The translations under genes and the position numbers were made by a program. The notes under the pieces are model-generated. The model worked only from the letters and a program-made list of their open reading frames with translations. It ran no database searches and was not told the DNA's origin. Source: Rhabditophanes sp. KR3021 (Eukaryota; Nematoda; Chromadorea; Rhabditida; Alloionematidae). From it: a DNA stretch of 64,000 nt. Where the stretch lies: contig CAUJLY010000003.1 of assembly GCA_963281155.1 (NCBI GenBank), positions 1,116,001-1,180,000 on the forward strand, read 5' to 3'. Positions 1 to 12,402 of this stretch are shown piece after piece; positions within the stretch are counted from its first letter, which is position 1; each line of letters begins with the position of its first letter.

Positions 1-3000
1 TTGGAGAAGGTTTAGAGATTTTGATGGTGATTGCGTCGGTATCGTCATCTTCTTCGCATTTCGGGAAATGGTTTGGTGAATCACTGGAACAAATAATTAA
101 CTATTTATTTACGTACTACTTACCTTCTCAACCCATATTGTTGCTCCATCTTTGAGACAGAATTTCTCGATTCATGCAAAATATGCTTCCACATTCCAGT
201 AGAGTTTACAGCCTTACTAATATTAATATTATGAGAAGGTTCGGGGATTTCGTTCAAAGGAATCTTGATAACATTTCCGGTAGTCAAGGGAATATGAAGA
301 TGTCCCTCAGTTTTGACAGCTCGCAAAGTTCCTTGATTCTGGTCCAAATCCAGCTCAATTTCCTCGTGCAACGACTTTCTTCTTCTATCTTCATTCTTCC
401 GTAAATGGAAGTCAGGCATCTTGTCATCCAGATACTTCAAATCCTTTTCATCAAAGATCTTTTCCATCAATTTACGTACAGCAACCATTAGAACAAGCAT
501 AATTGGGAATGTAATCGCTGTTTCTTTCACTGACTTGATGACCCACAAGATGATAAGGCAGAGGATTTGACAGATAGTAAACTTGTGAATTTGGAGGATT
601 GGGACGTGTCTGATATAAATAGCGTCTGGTTGATATTTCATTGGCATTAGGATAAGCTTCAGTCTTTCGAATAGTTGAATTCCATTTAGGGCAGAAATGC
701 CCATGTAGAGGAAAACGCCGTAAAGAACTGGCATTGGAATGTGTGAAAGGACACCGGTAGCAAGGACAGACAATCCGATTAAGATGAAGGTAACGGCACC
801 TGTTAGTCTTTGTTCCCGAACTCCAATAAATTGAGCTACTTCTCCGGGAGCTCTTGATTCAGATTCGATTCTTAGTGAATTCACATGGTTGATTGACAAG
901 ACTGTAGCAGCTACGTAAATTGGCAATCCCAAGGCTCCCACAATAATGATCAGGAGAGAAAGGACGAATAAATCCAAATGATACCCACAACCTTTCTTCA
1001 ATTTGTTCTCCTTACGATTAACGATTACAGCAGAAATTTGTTGATCCATAAAGATTAAAATACAAGCTAATAAGGCTGGGAAGAAGGCTATAGCTGCTGA
1101 GTAGTAAGGATTTCCATTGAATGGAGGAATAAACCAACCACGGCCTTCCCATGTTGGGCGGAAAGTGTCAGGTACATTCAATTTTGGAGTATTAATTCCC
1201 ACGAAGATATCAATGAAGGTCATAACAATAATAGCGATCATTACGGCAAAGTCCGAAAGAATTTGTCTGAATTTGGAAGGGAAGTATTGAGCAGTTTTGC
1301 ATCCTTTCAAGTTAGTTGCGATGATAAAGGTTCCGGCCATCAAGACAAGAGACATCAGGAATTTGTCGTATAGAATGTAGCAATTTGGGCCTTCGGCAAT
1401 TCCACCGAGAATGGAGCATTTGTCCATGGGGATAATATCCCACTTGACGGTTTCGGTAGTCTTGTTAATGTATTGTTCAAGTCTAACTTTAGCGGCTTTC
1501 ATTGCAATCTTTTGATAAGGAGCTCCACTATCAGAACAAACACAAGAACCACCTGTCCCCGTCAGTGGATTATACGAAATAACGTCGAGACTGTGGCGGA
1601 TGTTTAGAAGTTTGTGAACGGCTTCAAAGATAAAGATAGCAGCAATAAGAGTAGCAAATGACTCTTCGGTAAATCTTGTAATGTATGAAACTAATGAGGA
1701 AGCATCAGTGACGACCATGAATAACAAAATTAAAGCAGTCCATACGTGAACCCAGAATCTGAAGGACAAATAGTCAAAATCTAATGACTTGCACAAGTCA
1801 AAGACAATTGTTTCGAAGACAAGTACAGGTCCAGTTGATCCAATTATAGTCAAAGGTTGTCCGGAAAAGAGATGGTAAATAACTCCACACAAAGCTCCCG
1901 AGAAAATATTTTCCATTGCAGCCATTCTTTGGTGCGTTGCTTCTTCGAGTAAACCACCAAAGGTAACAATTGGGGCAAGTAGAGCGAAGTACATGAAGCA
2001 AATTGTGGCTACAGATTGCAAATTCAAGGCGTCTGTAAAGTCACTAACGTAGAATTGCGCCTTTCTTTTGATGTCCATTATCAAACCTCCGCAGAGTTTA
2101 CCAGTTCTTTGAAGAGCAGGATCATTAGCGTGGCCTTCGTCTTCGCATTCTTCTTTTTTGGAATGGTCAATCGTCTTGATTCTAATAGTTTGATCAGGAA
2201 TTTTATTTGGAGGTTCAATTCTAATTTTAGGATCCCATTCCCCGGGTGGAAGACACTGATCAATCAATCAGTAAGAGTAAGAAAAATGTCTGATTTCGAT
2301 ATATATCAATACCGTTCAAATATTAAAAAATATCGAAATCATTTTTACATAATTGCCAACTTTAATTAGGTTTAATTAACTTTTAAATTAGTATTTTTGT
2401 TGTAAGTTTGAATTTATGAATGTTAATTACTGAATATGAATGTGTCATAATAATAGTATCAATTAAAATGACTGTGTACCATCAGTTCGTTAAAGCTCTA
2501 TGAGATGGAATTTGAATGTTAGCTCAGCCTATTTATGTAGATTGCCCCAACGGTGTTTATCAGTTTAAAAGGAAGAAGATTCCTGTTACGGAGGAGATTG
2601 CTAACAGCCTATCAAAAGGATTGCAAACTAGTGCCAGTATTGAAGTTGTGGAAGTCAAAAGAAGCCGCATTGATGGCAAAAGTGAAAAGAACCTAAGTTC
2701 GAGTAAGTATAAAGTCATATTATTTTGTCTTATTTACTTTAGAAAAGAAGAGAAAAAGACTGTAAAATAGCCAAGGTCGTTAAAGAGGACCAATCAATGT
2801 GGACAGCAATCAAAAAGTAGGTGCTCTCTTCACAGACCATGGATTATTGGAAGTTATCTTCGAGGATATGTTTTCACTGATGATAAATGGACCGTATGTT
2901 GCTCCAATGGATTTGACCCAAGCGGACAGAACGGAGTTACTAAAAGTTTTGACCGAATTTAACTGTCTCCTCACAGAATATCTCTTAACTCAAATCAAAC

Positions 3001-5171
3001 ACCGTTTTTGACAAAAAAAAATTCTTAACAAACTTAGTGTTGCAGAAAAGAAGTTGTTTGTGATCAAGAAAGTGTATCCAACAAAGACTATTGTTGAGAA
3101 TGTGGTATGAGGAGTACATCATGAAATATTAATATGTTTTTTTTGTGTTTTTCACATTGATTTTTAATAATAACTTTTTTAGTAATAAATCTTTTAAGTT
3201 ACCTAAAATAAAAAGATTAGTCAAGACCATTAAAGAAGTAAAGTACCGTGACTTGATCCAAAAATTCATCAACTCCATCCAAAAGATGTTCTCTGTTCTT
3301 GGCTTTGTAAGCAACGTCGTGGAAAATCTCATCAGTCATGAGAGTAGAGATAGCACGTCCAATTTCCTTGAATTGAGCTCCATGTCCAAGTGGCCCAAGC
3401 AAGATGAAGACGAAACGAGTTGGGACTGGAACTTCAGTCAAGTCTCCCATATTACATTCCTTAGCCAATCTAACAAAAGCTGAAACGTGATGTTGAAGAA
3501 AATCAACTTCTCCGACGAGAACACTGCAACCTTCGGTGCCTGGTGGATATTATATTAGTTAAATAATGTAGTAAATGTTTGAAGAAACTATATTGCAAAG
3601 ATCTCTTTTTAAAGGAGTATTTTTAATATATTAACATTAGTTATCTTTAAATTTGTCCGTGTTTTCAATGTATTTATGTTATTGCTTAATTTATGACGTT
3701 TACTAATACTTCCTATTTATTTTAGTTGTCCGCTCATTCAAACTGCCATCAAGCCATGGAGGATCGAGAAATGTATCAAAGGAGTGCAAAGCTTGTCTCT
3801 ACTTTTTGCTCGATCCAACAAGCGGTAATAATGTCATTACTATCAAAGAATGCTCGGAGAAAAATGTATTTTATGTCGGTGAATCTAAAAGGGATCAGAG
3901 GATTTACGATCACTTTGCTGCATTCAATCGTGCTCTTGAGAATGATGATTGTTTGACAAAAAGCAATCTAGAATGGACAAGATCAGAACCCATCCAGCTG
4001 ACACTCTCCATCTTAAACCTCCCATTCCTACCAAAGAGCTAGCCGAAAACTTAGAATTCATCTTAGTTGAAAGATTCAAGAGACAGATCACCAATTGTGA
4101 TCATGGAAATGTAGTATGCCTGAAGTATACCTTCTCAATCATGTGAATGCATGGCTGTTGCTGACATCTTAGTTAAATGATGTTTAATCTTAATATGACT
4201 TCTTAATTTAATATTTTGTTGCTACTTTTAATAAACTTTTTTGTCCTCCTTTTATATTTTTCAACCAAATCTTTTCATTCTAATTGTTCCCGTGTATTAC
4301 CTAAAATAAAATACAATTAGTTAAGCTCATTAAAGAAATCGACACCTGGTGGAAGCTTTTTCATAAAATGCATATTTCCCCATTGTCCGCCATTTTTCCC
4401 ATCTCCTGGAATTGAGAGAGAAGTTTCTCCCCGATTTCTTGTTTCATCGGAGACAGCTTTGGAAAGTCCACGGCCATGGGAGAAGTTTCTTCCGATGTCA
4501 GAGATTGAACGAACAGCATTTAAAAAGGTGGAAGATTGTCCTCTAGGAGCTCCATCAGCAGTTGACCGAGCCTGTTCGTATTGATGAGTATGTCTTTTCA
4601 TCAAAATTTGCTTGGCATCGAGTTTCAACTCAGGAGGAAGTTGTCTTTGCTGGATCATCTTTTCAAGAACATTTTCAGTTAACTCTTGAAAGTTTGTGGA
4701 GGGATCATCAATGATGACAGTTCCAGACAAAAGACAATTTCTCAACTGGAAGAGAGCATGGAGGGACAAAGTAGCAACATGCGGCTTTGACCATCTATTT
4801 CCACCCTCCTCAACATCTTCCTCAAACTTGACCCATCTGGCGGTTTCCTTCCATTCCTCAACAGATCCATTTCTAGACAATTCAATCATCTCAGTAAACA
4901 AAGATCTAGTCTCCTCGTTCGAGTCCAACAAAAACATGACTCTCGTATTGGGAGCAAGTTGGGACAACTCATCCTCCACATCCAAACTCTGAACAGTTCT
5001 GGACAATCTTCGCTTCCTCAATTCCGCCATGTCTCTCTTTCCATGAATGCCCATCGACATCCAAATAGATTCCTGCTGCCCATCATCATTGACCTCGATT
5101 GAAACACTTTGAATGATGGTTTCTGATGCTGGTTCATCTTTCGATGTTGCCTCTTCACCTTTCTCAGACAT
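1..5171 (-). CDS. SLC4-family sodium/bicarbonate transporter (abts-1-like), 3' end beyond the window
   Basis: Plasma-membrane bicarbonate transporter of the SLC4 family, of the NBC/NDCBE type. I join exons 4346-5171, 3247-3539, 124-2255 and 1-83 (reverse strand). Start is the ATG at 5171. The first junction gives [18 protein letters not shown] and the second gives [17 protein letters not shown], both typical of the family, and all phases agree. Exons 1-2 encode the cytoplasmic Band3 N-terminal domain ([14 protein letters not shown]). Exon 3 encodes the membrane domain with many hydrophobic segments and ends with the family's WLDD-like stretch (here [10 protein letters not shown]). After 124 there is a GTAAGT donor, a 40-bp intron and a TTCCAG acceptor, and the frame stays open to base 1, so the C-terminal tail lies outside. 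About 1,110 residues are visible. Introns 1 and 2 (806 and 991 bp) are unusually long and contain opposite-strand coding-like sequence. Confidence 0.9.
2516..2765 (+). CDS. possible small basic protein inside intron 2 of the SLC4 gene
   Basis: Not recognised. An ATG at 2516 opens 62 codons to a consensus donor (A/GTAAGT at 2703). An acceptor at 2741-2742 joins in phase to a short exon ending KKKRKRL and stop (2763-2765), giving 69 residues. The C-terminus is strongly basic and could be a nuclear signal. It lies wholly within an intron of the oppositely transcribed transporter gene. It may be the start of the decayed LEM/GIY-YIG-like relic that follows on the same strand rather than a separate gene. 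Confidence 0.3.
2766..4146 (+). pseudogene. decayed LEM / GIY-YIG nuclease gene (LEM-3/ANKLE1-like), interleaved with SLC4 exons
   Basis: Two coding-like blocks on the + strand flank SLC4 exon 2 (3247-3539, opposite strand). Block 1 (about 2775-3060) reads as a LEM-like helix pair: [16 protein letters not shown], then in a shifted frame [11 protein letters not shown]. It has a TAG at 2818 and further stops. Block 2 begins after a TTTTAG acceptor at about 3725 and contains [27 protein letters not shown] and, after a one-base frame change near 3955, [19 protein letters not shown]. This pattern (YLL-DP, FYVG, E..LVE, ITN...G) resembles the GIY-YIG domain of ANKLE1/LEM-3, which cut DNA bridges. 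The frame breaks make a pseudogene likely. The family call rests on motif memory only; the LEM part is weaker than the GIY-YIG part. Confidence 0.45.
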
Positions 5172-8100
5172 CTTTCTATTCACTCAAAAAATCACTTCTA
5201 TTAGTAGTAGTATATATAGATTAATAAAAATCTTTCAGTAGAAAACACAGCAAGTGAGTTAATGATTAAAATAAACTATAAAAAGAACAAACTTTGATTA
5301 ATTTTTTGATTCTTTGATTTTCTAAAAAAGCGAGGCAAAATTCAACGGACAATAGTTGTATGTTAGATTATAAAAATAAATGACAAAGCAAAGAGACAAA
5401 AAATAGGTACACATAATACAGCCTCAATCAGTCAATATCAATATATATATTGAGGGATGATTATATATCGTAAACAATAGATTAAATGTTTAGTTTAAAT
5501 AATAATAAATATATATTTAAAGAAAGGGATCAAATCATTCTAATTCCTTTAGTTACTACTCGGGAGAGTCTTTTTTGTGTTTGGATGAAATTGGAGGTGC
5601 GTAATTGATGACAATTAAAAAAATAAAATGCACTTTTACACAGTTTTATTTTAAAGACTTTATGAATAAATCTGATGGTGGGAAAATTTTTGAGTATTCA
5701 TAGCCATGTCAAATATCACTGTAATATTTAATTAAATAAGGGTCGAGCATCTTTGACACAATCACCTTTTGATTTTGAATGTTACTTAAAGTTATTTGTA
5801 AGGAAAGCAGCGAATATAAGCCTTTGTTTTGGTGAGAATTAGAATGAATAAATATTCAAAAAATGGCATCAAGAAGGTAATGTGGGTTTGATACCATTCT
5901 TACCATCATTTTTTGTAAATACAATTGTGATAAATAAAATTTTTAAATAAATGGTAAATAACATGGGAGCAATACTGTATACTTTTACATATTATAAATA
6001 TAAACAGAAAAAGGCTCAAAGCCTACACATCAAAAACATTTGCTAGAAATAATGTCAAAAAATGTTTAAATCATTTCATCTAAACTGTGGTGATGTCCTC
6101 AAAGGTGACAAAATATGTTGGCAATGGTCTATTGTTGCAAAAAATGTATAACGTATCTTTAAAAACTTAACAAAAAGGGAGTTTAGACTTTTTAAGGGAA
6201 GACATAGTGCACATCTTATGTCTATTGCTTAAAGTACGTGGCCATTTAGTATAATTTATTTTTGCAAACTCAAAAAATAGAACAAATTATGTTGGGGATA
6301 TACATTTCGCTAGATTAACCATACTTATAAATAGAACTTTTTTCTCTTTCTTTTGATCGAGATGAGTGAGGTATTAAAATATTTGAATTTTTAAGTGTAT
6401 GCATTAGCTTTTATAAAGATAGGGAAATTCGTTCTTATTGATAAGGCCACTTCTTTTAAGGATTTCCCTTTTTATGTTTCCAAATCAAAACCTTATTTTA
6501 ATATTTTGTGTATCAATTTTTAATACCTTTCCGTCTAATTCAAAAATAAATAACAAGAGAAGTCAAAGCAAACAACAAGTTGTGCGAAAACTTTTCTGGC
6601 AAAATAAAAGTACAAACATAGCATTATTTTTTTTTAAACTATTCGCCAAAACAATTTTTGCCATTAACAAAATTTGTTTTGAAAAAAAATAAACATCCGA
6701 ACTAGTAAAAAGAAGGATATATTTGCATACACACTCAACAAACTAAATATATATCCCTCCATCAATTGAAAATCGCCTGTGGCTTAAATTAGGGCTAAAA
6801 AAGTTAAAGTCGAACCAGAAGGGGGTTATTTTGAGTATAGAGCGCATAGGGTGGACAATAAGTAATATGTAGTCGTGGTGCTGACACTGAATTTACGAGG
6901 ACAACAGGCACTACCAATATATATTGCACTCAAATAAATTTATGAATAGACAGGAACTTTAAAGTTCAACTTATAAGAAAATCATTTTTTTATTTTAGGG
7001 TTGCCGAATAAAAATAGTTAAGTCAAAGTTACAGTATAAATGGAAATTTGATTATTATTTTAATTTATCTTACGTGTATATCTTTACAAAACAAATTGTA
7101 TCAACTAATAGAACTTTATTCAAAATAAGATATGTGTTTTGTATAGTTATATTGAAAGTAAAGAAGATGATGGTGATAGTTAATGGAGTATATATACAAT
7201 ATATATTTTTATCCTTTTTACAATATTAAAAAATCTGTAAACATTTGGATGTTTATAGAATGGCACATGTATCTTCTTTTAAAAGATAATATTATTTTTA
7301 TAATTTTATCAATCAAAGACATAGCACATCTTAGTACGGCGCAAGAAAGTCCCTTTTGATATTTATAGATAAATATAAATTTTCCAAATCACTCCAATAA
7401 ATATAATATATTTTTAAATTGTTTACCCTTAATTATGGCACACACACGATAAAGTCGATATTATTTGAAATGCATATATTTGATTGGGAGCAAGAGAGCT
7501 TACAGAACAAGCAAACTATATGCAAGCTATATATGATTATATACATTACCAAGTATAAGATATTCTGATTGGCATAAGGCGATTTAACAAATTGTTCCAA
7601 TACAAACAAACAATAACAAAAAAACGAAAGTTAACCCAACTAAATTTCAATTCAAACCATTTTTTGTTTAAAAAGTAAACAAAAAGCTTTTATTTAAGCT
7701 TTCTCAATATTTCTGACTTACTTTTCCCCCGTATGCTTACCCAAAAGATAATCCTAAAAAGTGATAATATGATGGACTTTTTAAAAGGAAATGTAGTCCT
7801 GTCAACAAGGAAAGAAGATGATGATAATGTTTTAAAGACAAAAAGTGAACTTTTAATTTGAATTGAGGTTGGTTTAGGGTAATATTTATGGACAGATGGG
7901 CTTTGGTAAATGTTTGGGAAAGCTTTTTAGGCAAGTCAGATAAATAGGGTGCCGGTAAATAGGTTTAATTAAGATGAAGATGTTTGTTTACGGTTTTAAA
8001 TAATTAATAAAAGTATTAACTTGGCACGTTGAAAGGATAAAAGTATAAGAGTAAGTAGGATGTTGGCAAAAATCGAATAAATAGTACAAAAGATTTTTAT

Positions 8101-11100
8101 TTATACGAACAGCCACCGAATAATAAACAAAAAACGTGTACAAAGTTGAACGGATATAATATCCCTTTGCCAGGCAAAGTATCTGTCTAAACAAACAAAA
8201 ATAAATTACAAAACAAAAGTATAAAGCCTATTGATAAGTTAATTTTGTTTTATAAAATTATTTTTTTTGTGAATAAAAGATTTATTGGGTCTCATAACAT
8301 ATTGACGGCTTCACTCAATTAAAGTTAAATATTGAAAAGAGCTCGTGTTTCTTTCAAGTTAGTATGCTTGGAGACAAAAAATAGCGATGTTTATAGAGAT
8401 AAATGGATGTTGAATGTGAGTATGAATCTTTTGTAAATAAAGGATATGGATATATGTGTATACTTATTTTGTAGCAGAGAATGACGTAATCCTTGCTTTG
8501 ATAAAAAGAAGCACACATTTTTGGAATGATAGCAAGAACAGAAGCAATTGCAATCATTGGAACATAAGAACAACACCGTTTTGATTTGAGTTTCATTATG
8601 AAACAATAGCAAACTTGTTTTACACCTTTAAATATTTCTGATAAATGTTATGAGCCTCTTAAAATTTGATACTGTACTTTTATGAGGTAGTGAAGTGTGA
8701 TAATAAAGGTGTGTATGATATGTCTACATGATAATAAATAGCCTCTTTTTAAAATGGATAAAAAAGAAGTTTATTTAGTATTATATGATATGTTATTATT
8801 TTTTCAAAACTAATGTATTCCCTCCACCAAATTACTCTCATTAACACATTCCTTTGCCCATAAAATTATTACATCATTACTTGTTTTAAGTGATAATAAT
8901 GAAACATAATAATAACAGCTGATAAAAGAAATGACAGGCTCTGTGGATAGAATATATGTAAGGGTGCTTTCACATATCCCAACAAAAAAGCCTCACTTGT
9001 GTCTGTATATAATTCTTGGAAAAAAGACTTTTTCCAAAAGTTAGATATACTATGTAATGATGGAATTTTTAGAATAAAAGTTTGGTGATAAGAGAAGGGG
9101 GTCCCGAGTGATGAAGCTTAAAAGCTAACTTTGCTGCTCGTGCAAACCGAAGTCACTCTTTTGTCGTTTCTTTTTTTGTTTTTCCGAAATCGTTCAATTA
9201 TGGCAAGCAGGAAGTAAGAATAACTTTTTTGATAACAAATTGTTTAAAAATAAGTTTAACTAAATAAGGGACAGCTTTTTGAATATATATCCCTTCAAAA
9301 ATTATATGCAAAGAAATAGGTGCATTCATTGCAATTGATGAAAAATTTGTATATATTGCAGTTAAAGCAAAAATTTGCATATATTCTGTTTAGGGATTAT
9401 ATTTAAGATGATGAAGCCATTTTGCTTTCATATGAAAAGGCGCAAATAGTTCACATGTTTAAACAATGATTAAGTTTATATAAAAGTGTTAAGAATAAAC
9501 ACAACTCTTATAAGCATAAACCGATATGGCCAATTCGAGGCCTCAAATTTTTATTGTCCATAAAACATAAAATCATTTTTAAGTTATGGCGGACATGCAT
9601 ATAGTATAAGAATTTGTGGGGGGTGAATTTAAAAAAAGGCGGATAAGTTTCATTCGAATGGTGCTGATTTTTTGTTATATAGATATAATCTAAAAGTCAA
9701 TATAAGCTAAGTGTAGTGAGTAAATGTGTATGTAAAGGATTCGAATCTACAAAAGTTTATTTACAATAAATTAGGGATGTATGAAACTTTATTATTGACA
9801 TTGATTATCAATTTTTATCTTGTTCTTTCCATTATGCAAATCGTCGTCCAAGCATACACTTACCCTCTGCAACAACCCCATCATATGCATTATTTCCGAG
9901 AAAAAGCAGTAAAAAAATTATTATATGTAATGTGTTTTTGACCAAGAGATAAAATGTAATAAATAAATATAATAAGTGTGGTGAAATGAAAAGTTTGTAG
10001 AGTATAATTAGTAATTAAATGGATAAAGTATACTATGATGATACAATTAATGTCACATAAATCATTAATCATCCTTATCAAGAATAGCCTCTGCATAAAT
10101 TCTAAAAAAAAGAAACTTCAACAAAAAATAATAAGCTGCTTAATCTACGAGTATGAAATCATGCTTTTAAAATTCGAACAAATTTCGTTCAGAGAATGAC
10201 AATTAAGTGATATGAGTGAATTTGTTATCACCACCTTATCATTATACCTTAACACTTCACTTGATCCATAGTAGTAATAAAAGGATGCAAAAAAAGGAAT
10301 AGGACCTTCCACCAGTGATACCAACCCAAAGTTCCGTGAAAGTGTAAATAATTTTTGAATCTATAAAAAGAAAAGATCAAAATTAGTATGTGGGCACACA
10401 AATTAAGTACCCATTATCTATTTTTATCTAAAGATCTCTATATTTTAATGTAATAAGTAATATCTTTTTCATTTGGCACCTTGATTTATGTTGCAGATTA
10501 GGTGAAAGAGAAAAAGTGATCTTTAAATAAGAATTGTTCTTTTTGTGACAATCTTAATTGGCTAATAATTTTAAATTGTCGAAGATAGGCAAAAAATATT
10601 TATTTGTCCCCAGGTTACATAGAGGTGAATCGTGGTTAAATTTATATTTAGAATTTATATTAAGAAAATATGTAATATGTATATTCTTCATTTATAAATT
10701 AAGAAGAAGAGTCACTTTCAAATTCACAAAATATTTAAAGAATGACAAATTGTGTGAATATTCTTATTACGTGTTTTTAGTGAATCAGAAAGTTGTGGAT
10801 ATAATAATATTATTTACAAATTAAAAGATCATCAAAAGATGTGGCTATGTTTTGTTTTAGAGAGTTTGATATTTGTGTAATAAAATGCATTTATACATAA
10901 TTGTACAAGCGGTCCAACAAATAACACATTTTTACAATAATTGCTTATTCTTTTTGCTTAAGTGTGAAATGTAAGTGTGGACAAAGGGTTTTTTATTTTT
11001 ATAAAAATGAATAAATTTGGCTGATGGTGAGTTTTGTTTTATATCTTTGAAGATCATTTTTCTGTATTCAAAATATATAGTTACAATTGTTTGGTCTAGG

Positions 11101-11270
11101 CATGTTCTAATATTCAAAATGTCTTGCTTCTCGTCTGAATACACTTAAACAAATTAAAGCTGCATTACCCACAATTTAAACGAAGTTTTCCTAAAACGAA
11201 TGACTAACATACGTCTTACCAAAGTGATGCAATCATTTTAAAAGGAGTTTATTCATTAAGCTTGATTCAA
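5172..11270. other. 6.1-kb gene-poor divergent intergenic region
   Basis: AT-rich DNA between the divergent SLC4 and SPT4 starts. I see no ORF with family character, no tRNA and no clear mobile element. Short less AT-rich islands stand out by eye, for example around 6800-6915 and 9095-9165. These could be cis-regulatory or upstream non-coding exons of either neighbour, but nothing in the sequence proves that. Confidence 0.5.
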
Positions 11271-11674
11271 ATGATGTACGATCCAGATATTATTCCTAAA
11301 GATGGCAAACACAACAGAGCGTGTTTATACTGTGGTTTAGTAAAGTCCTTAAGTGCCTTCATTGCTGATGGTTGTGAAAATTGCGAATCCTTTTTAAATA
11401 TGAAAAATGACGAAGAAAGAGCCAGAAGTTGCACTAGTGCCAATCACCAAGGTACTCTATTTATTATGGATCCAACAGATTCCTTTATTGCCAGATATCA
11501 TGTAAGCCATCAATTAACATCATTTGTAATTTCCTTCTTTAGTCCATGAAAAAATCAGTCCCCGGTCAATATGCAATGTCAGTTTGCGGAACATTGCCTG
11601 CCGAAATTGTAGAAGAACTTCAAGATGCAAATATTCGTTATGAGCCACACGCTAGAGACATTGCTAATGCTTAA
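11271..11674 (+). CDS. spt-4: SPT4 transcription elongation factor
   Basis: SPT4 pairs with SPT5 to form DSIF, which controls RNA polymerase II pausing and processivity in the nucleus. Exons 11271-11501 and 11543-11674 join in phase 0 across a 41-bp intron (GTAAGC...TTTAG), giving 120 residues against about 117 in humans. The zinc finger is complete: ACLYCGLVKS then DGCENCESFL, four cysteines in two CxxC pairs. Downstream residues DPTDSFIARYH and PGQYAMSVCGTLP match the SPT4 core that contacts the SPT5 NGN domain. ATG at 11271 or the next codon (11274) could serve; the first gives the expected N-terminal length. Confidence 0.93.
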
Positions 11675-12402
11675 GAATAATGTCATTACATATATTTGTT
11701 ATTTATATATTTCATTTTTTTATCACCACTCTTTCCTCTGTCAAAACTATTATTTTTGATTTTTCTTTCTTATAATAAAACACCCACCCGATATGTTTGT
11801 CTTTGATAATATCAATTTTGTTCTTGTGTAAACTCTTTAATTTGCCAGAAGAATATATTATATTGTAGTATTAGTATGTCCTCAAGACAATAAATAATGC
11901 AGTAGATCGACTGGCTTTACTCTCTTTAGCACTCGCAAACAAGAAAGTTTGCCGAGGCAAGAAGATATGACAATAATAGTTTGTTAAATGAACACGGCAA
12001 TGCACATACTAACAACAAAGCCAGATCTATCTTGGTTGCTTTGATTATTTGGTTGATCATCAGCAGTCTTCATTGCTAGATGATCCTATTTATGTGTATA
12101 CTTTTATTTTAACTCATCGACAAGAACTTTTGATTGTACAGATATTTGCTTTTAGGTTTAATGATAAAGTTAAACGCAGGACCCTTTGACGTTTTGTTGT
12201 TTTATTAAGGCTGCGTCCTTGGCTAGCCGGAAACATCATCTTGTACATATTACCATCTCTCTCTTTCCCTTTTGCCAACACGCCAATCGATTTTGTCTTT
12301 TGTTTGCGAATTGATAATAATAATAAGTATTGTGTTGACCAAAAAAACTCTTTTCCTATTGCAGATAAGGGTGGTGTTAAATTAATTGGATATAATTTAA
12401 TT
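11675..12402. other. intergenic region, SPT4 3' end to ILK
   Basis: Holds the SPT4 3' UTR with an AATAAAA signal near 11775. A strong acceptor (TCCTATTGCAG) ends at about 12364, 40 bp before the ILK start, and is suited to spliced-leader addition. No gene is recognised. Confidence 0.4.

Noticed and set aside
8683..8690. TGAGGTAG, the let-7 family seed, in the 6-kb gene-free region
   Set aside because: The flanking sequence does not fold into a convincing precursor hairpin; only the last few bases could pair with a CCTC downstream. An 8-mer match alone is expected by chance.
10558..10824. 88-codon + strand frame in the gene-free region
   Set aside because: Composition is that of AT-rich random sequence (Lys, Phe, Ile, Tyr runs), with no splice context or family motif.
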